Shown in pieces: positions 7,030 through 8,592 of a DNA stretch of 8,592 nucleotides (its first letter is position 1; every line of letters begins with the position of its first letter). The notes under the pieces are model-generated. The model did no database searches and was not told the origin of the DNA. It saw only the letters and a program-made list of their open reading frames with translations. Made by a program: the position numbers and the translations under genes. This stretch comes from Proteiniphilum sp. (GTDB lineage Bacteria; Bacteroidota; Bacteroidia; Bacteroidales; Dysgonomonadaceae), in contig JAIRSV010000158.1 of the NCBI GenBank assembly GCA_031255275.1, positions 1 to 8,592 on the forward strand, written 5' to 3'.

Positions 7030-7260
7030 GCTTCCGTTTTCTTCACACTGCATTTCTGCGCCTTTACAGATGGCACGGCGTTTTCAGCGGGCACTTTTGT
7101 TGACTGCCGCGAAGGTGTCGTGAAGCCAAACCGGGGTTCGGGCGAGCTAAACATGGCCTTCGTTACGCGCGACGGGCAGCCTGACGGGTATGACATTTTT
7201 ACACAATATTATATATCGAGCAAATGTTTATAAATAACCAACTTTTTAAATTTTAGAATC

Positions 7261-8052
7261 ATGATCAGGAAGTATCCGCTATTTATTGCAGCCGTGGCGC
7301 TGCTCGTGATGACTGCCTCGGGCAGCAGAGATGAATCCGTTTCCGGTTTACCGTCAGCGGCGGCGACGCCCGACTCGCAGGGAACAGTCGAATTTACGTG
7401 TACAGGGAATAAGGTGGCATTTAACGCTACGGCGGAAAGTATTGCCGTGGACTGGGGCGACGGTTCGACAGAGGAGTATGGCACGCTTGACGACGACAAA
7501 GTCTGGCATGAATACGCAAACGAGACTGAACGTATCATACGGATACGGACGGGAAATCTCTCCTTTTTCTCCTGTTACTCTCAGCAGGTGACGGATTTGG
7601 ATGTAAGTAACTGTCCGGCGTTAACGGAGTTGAGGTGTTACGGGAATCTGTTAAGCCGGCTGGATGTGTCGAAGAATACGGCGTTAACCAGGCTCTATTG
7701 TGGCAGGAATCAGTTAAGTTCGCTGAATGTGTCAAGCAATACGATGTTAGAGCGGCTGGATTGCGAGTATAATCAGTTAGGCGTACTGAATGTGTCAAAC
7801 AATATGGCGTTGACTGTGCTGCTTTGTAACAATAACCGGTTAAAAGCGCTGGATGTGTCGAATAATACGGCGTTGACGTCGCTGTATTGTTCCTATAATC
7901 AGTTGAGCGCCGACATTCTTGACAGGATATTCAAAGATTTGTGCGAACGGTCGGGCAAATCATACGGAGAGATATACATCGGAGGCAATCCGGGCAGCAG
8001 TGAATGTCATCGCAGCATAGCGCGCGACAAAAACTGGTTTATCCCCAACTGA
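7261..8052 (+). CDS. Exported leucine-rich-repeat protein (BspA-like, Bacteroidota LDVS-type repeats)
   Basis: A 263-residue protein. Residues 1-21 form a signal peptide (MIRK, hydrophobic core, VMTASG). The position where related lipoproteins carry the lipidated Cys is Ser22 (AGC) here, so classic lipidation is not expected. Residues about 42-100 look like a small PKD-like beta domain (FTCTGNKVAFNA, VDWGDGS, HEYA). Residues 113-217 are five 21-residue leucine-rich repeats, LDVSxNTALTxLxCxxNQL, starting at 113, 134, 155, 176 and 197. The tail (IYIGGNPGSSECHRSIARDKNWFIPN) caps the repeats and is a common ending for this family, so the 3' end seems complete. Such proteins are usually surface or periplasmic and mediate binding; the ligand is unknown. 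No T9SS-type C-terminal domain is apparent. The gene is about 45% GC in the repeat region, lower than the rfb genes, which fits repeat constraint or later acquisition. The start is supported by the signal peptide and an AT-rich leader. Confidence 0.85.
   Translation: MIRKYPLFIAAVALLVMTASGSRDESVSGLPSAAATPDSQGTVEFTCTGNKVAFNATAESIAVDWGDGSTEEYGTLDDDKVWHEYANETERIIRIRTGNLSFFSCYSQQVTDLDVSNCPALTELRCYGNLLSRLDVSKNTALTRLYCGRNQLSSLNVSSNTMLERLDCEYNQLGVLNVSNNMALTVLLCNNNRLKALDVSNNTALTSLYCSYNQLSADILDRIFKDLCERSGKSYGEIYIGGNPGSSECHRSIARDKNWFIPN
7597..7911 (+). repeat. Five 63-bp tandem repeats encoding the LRR array
   Basis: Units begin at 7597, 7660, 7723, 7786 and 7849, each 63 bp and encoding 21 residues. 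Recurrent DNA blocks include GATGTGTCGAA or close variants and ATACGGCGTT. The first unit is the most diverged (NCPALTELRCYGNLL). Exact in-frame periodicity means copy number could change by recombination without breaking the gene. Confidence 0.9.
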
Positions 8053-8062
8053 CGAATCCGGC

Positions 8063-8102
8063 GATGATGGGATGATGGGATGATGGGACAATGGGACAAT
8101 GC
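8063..8102. repeat. 8-bp tandem repeat, five units
   Basis: Units are GATGATGG three times (8063-8086), then GACAATGG (8087-8094) and GACAATGC (8095-8102). The array begins 10 bp after the LRR stop codon and runs directly into the first hairpin repeat. Its unit length would make it able to slip. Confidence 0.85.
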
Positions 8103-8103
8103 G

Positions 8104-8171
8104 GAAAAACCAGCTCGGGGAGCGCCCGAGTGGCAAGGGGCGGGAGCACCCGCCCCGACGAGCGATTTCTT
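8104..8171. repeat. REP-like hairpin repeat, copy 1
   Basis: The copy runs from GAAAAACCAGCTC to GCGATTTCTTT. It carries a perfect 8-bp stem, GGGGCGGG (8137-8144) and CCCGCCCC (8149-8156), with an AGCA loop. A second perfect stem, CTCGGG/CCCGAG around GAGCG, occurs at 8115-8130; in the other copies this arm reads CCGGAG and pairs imperfectly. The T-rich tail begins nine bases after the main stem, so it may also act as a weak terminator for the LRR gene. Confidence 0.8.
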
Positions 8172-8210
8172 TTGAAAGTTGACAGTTGAAAATGTTTTTT
8201 TAGAAGTGGA

Positions 8211-8253
8211 GAAAACCAGCTCGGGGAGCGCCGGAGCGGCAAGGGGCGGGAGC
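8211..8253. repeat. REP-like hairpin repeat, copy 2 (truncated)
   Basis: This copy matches the others from GAAAACCAGCTC through GGGGCGGG (8243-8250) and AGC (8251-8253), then changes to AT-rich sequence. The second arm of the main hairpin (CCCGCCCC) and the tail are missing. The break falls in the hairpin loop, which suggests deletion or incomplete copying at the palindrome. Confidence 0.75.
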
Positions 8254-8315
8254 TTCATTAAATGAAAAATGAAGAATTAAAAATGAAAAAAGAGTTTTTG
8301 AGAAATGAAGAAAGA

Positions 8316-8428
8316 GAAAACCAGCTCGGGGAGCGCCGGAGCGGCAAGGGGCGGGAGCACCCGCCCCGACGAGCGATTTCTTTATTAATTGTCTGAACTG
8401 TGATTCTTTTGATTTACGTGATTTACAT
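8316..8428. repeat. REP-like hairpin repeat, copy 3 with extended tail
   Basis: The core has GGGGCGGG (8348-8355), an AGCA loop and CCCGCCCC (8360-8367). It continues into TTTATTAATTGTCTGAAC and three 9-bp units of the form TGATTNNNN (8401-8427). From 8321 to 8428 it matches copy 4 with three differences in 108 bp. Confidence 0.85.
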
Positions 8429-8448
8429 AACCAATGCGCCAAAAACAA

Positions 8449-8556
8449 CTAGCTCGGGGAACGCCGGAGCGGCAAGGGGCGGGAGCACCCGCCCCGACGA
8501 GCGATTTCTTTATTAATTGTCTGAACCGTGATTCTTTTGATTTACGTGATTTACAT
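8449..8556. repeat. REP-like hairpin repeat, copy 4 with extended tail
   Basis: The direct repeat of copy 3, offset by 128 bp. Its stem is GGGGCGGG (8476-8483) and CCCGCCCC (8488-8495). Relative to copy 3 it has T for C at 8450, an A for G in GGGGAACGCC, and C for T in GAACCGTG. The TGATTNNNN tail extends to four 9-bp units (8529-8564). Confidence 0.85.
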
Positions 8557-8576
8557 GATTCCTCTACCAACATTCC

Positions 8577-8589
8577 GTCGCTACGCGAC
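8577..8589. repeat. Short hairpin at the window edge
   Basis: GTCGC (8577-8581) and GCGAC (8585-8589) flank TAC. It follows directly after the TGATT tail of copy 4 and may be the start of another repeat unit that continues beyond the window. Confidence 0.4.
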
Positions 8590-8592
8590 ACT

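Larger units (their letters stand above)
6853..7233 (+). other. 126-codon open frame lacking an early start codon (possible relic or phase-variable ORF)
   Basis: From just after a stop at 6850-6852 to the TAA at 7231-7233, one + frame stays open. Its distal two thirds read like protein (e.g. GNFTPASVFFTLHF, FSAGTFVDCREGVVKPN, MAFVTRDGQPDGYDIFT). The earliest usable in-frame starts are GTG at 7120 and ATG at 7153, giving only 37 or 26 residues. The frame crosses the 15-C tract (Pro codons). It ends 27 bp before the LRR start codon. I recognise no domain. It may be a decayed gene, a 3' part of a frame opened by slippage in the C-tract, or conserved non-coding DNA; an antisense frame at 6957-7196 (79 codons, with ATG) covers the same DNA. 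Confidence 0.35.
6541..7260. other. 720-bp intergenic region without a conventional gene
   Basis: The gap between the divergent HTCS and LRR genes has an AT-rich left end (HTCS promoter, palindrome), a hairpin-bearing 91-bp element at 6636-6726, another AT-rich patch near 6760-6870, a structured block with a 15-C run (6880-7030), a GC-richer start-less open frame, and an AT-rich leader (7197-7260) before the LRR start. Short open frames at 6641-6826 (-), 6725-6994 (+) and 6957-7196 (-) exist. None has a recognisable domain or ribosome-binding context, and I do not call them as genes. No clear TAnnTTTG box was found for the LRR gene. Confidence 0.7.
8053..8592. other. Non-coding repeat-rich region downstream of the LRR gene
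   Basis: No gene is supported across these 540 bp. The contents are an 8-bp tandem repeat, four copies of a GC-rich hairpin repeat separated by AT-rich filler, and a short terminal hairpin. The open frames on the - strand here (reading SLVGAGAPAPCRSGAPRAG repeatedly) are simply translations of the repeat. Confidence 0.8.

Noticed and set aside
8104..8556. CRISPR array
   Set aside because: Repeats are too long and unequal, one is truncated, the spacing is irregular, and no cas gene is present.
8007..8591. - strand ORFs rich in SLVGAGAPAPCRSGAPRAG
   Set aside because: They translate the non-coding hairpin repeat, overlap one another in different frames, and begin in AT-rich filler or inside the LRR gene.

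Overview
The window looks like chromosomal DNA of a Bacteroidales-type bacterium (phylum Bacteroidota). The strongest pointers are a complete hybrid two-component system (HTCS) regulator, a tandem 21-residue 'LDVSxNTALTxLxCxxNQL' leucine-rich-repeat protein, the lack of Shine-Dalgarno sequences before any start codon, and a TAnnTTTG-type -7 promoter box. Coding GC is roughly 50-60% by hand counts of single lines, higher than in typical Bacteroides. A GC-richer genus is plausible, but the genus cannot be fixed from this sequence.

Layout: (1) Positions 1-2379 on the + strand carry three dTDP-sugar genes in one direction: the 3' part of rfbA (rmlA), then rfbC (rmlC) and rfbB (rmlB). Together they convert glucose-1-phosphate and dTTP to dTDP-4-keto-L-rhamnose. 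The reductase rfbD is not between rfbC and rfbB. A hairpin plus T-tract at 2404-2436 probably ends this transcription unit and lies inside the 3' end of the next, convergent gene. (2) Positions 2392-6540 on the - strand encode a 1382-residue HTCS protein: signal peptide, long beta-propeller sensor, Y_Y_Y domain, one membrane span, histidine kinase, receiver and AraC-type DNA-binding domain. No susC/susD or glycoside hydrolase gene is visible beside it. (3) Positions 6541-7260 hold no conventional gene. They contain a good -7 box and a 15-bp perfect palindrome upstream of the HTCS gene, several hairpins, a 15-C homopolymer, and a 126-codon open frame without a usable early start codon. (4) Positions 7261-8052 on the + strand encode a 263-residue secreted leucine-rich-repeat protein. 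(5) Positions 8053-8592 hold no gene. They are filled with an 8-bp tandem repeat and four copies (one truncated) of a GC-rich, hairpin-forming REP-like repeat.

How the parts relate: the rfb genes supply activated deoxysugar for surface polysaccharide or glycoprotein. The HTCS should sense an extracytoplasmic ligand, classically an oligosaccharide, and regulate transcription, but its target is not evident here. The LRR protein is a probable exported surface or periplasmic protein. The most unusual part is the right-hand 2 kb, where the homopolymer, the start-less frame, the LRR array and the interspersed hairpin repeats are clustered. This looks like a variable, recombination-prone stretch. 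I do not see a defence system, CRISPR array, tRNA, rRNA, phage gene or transposase.
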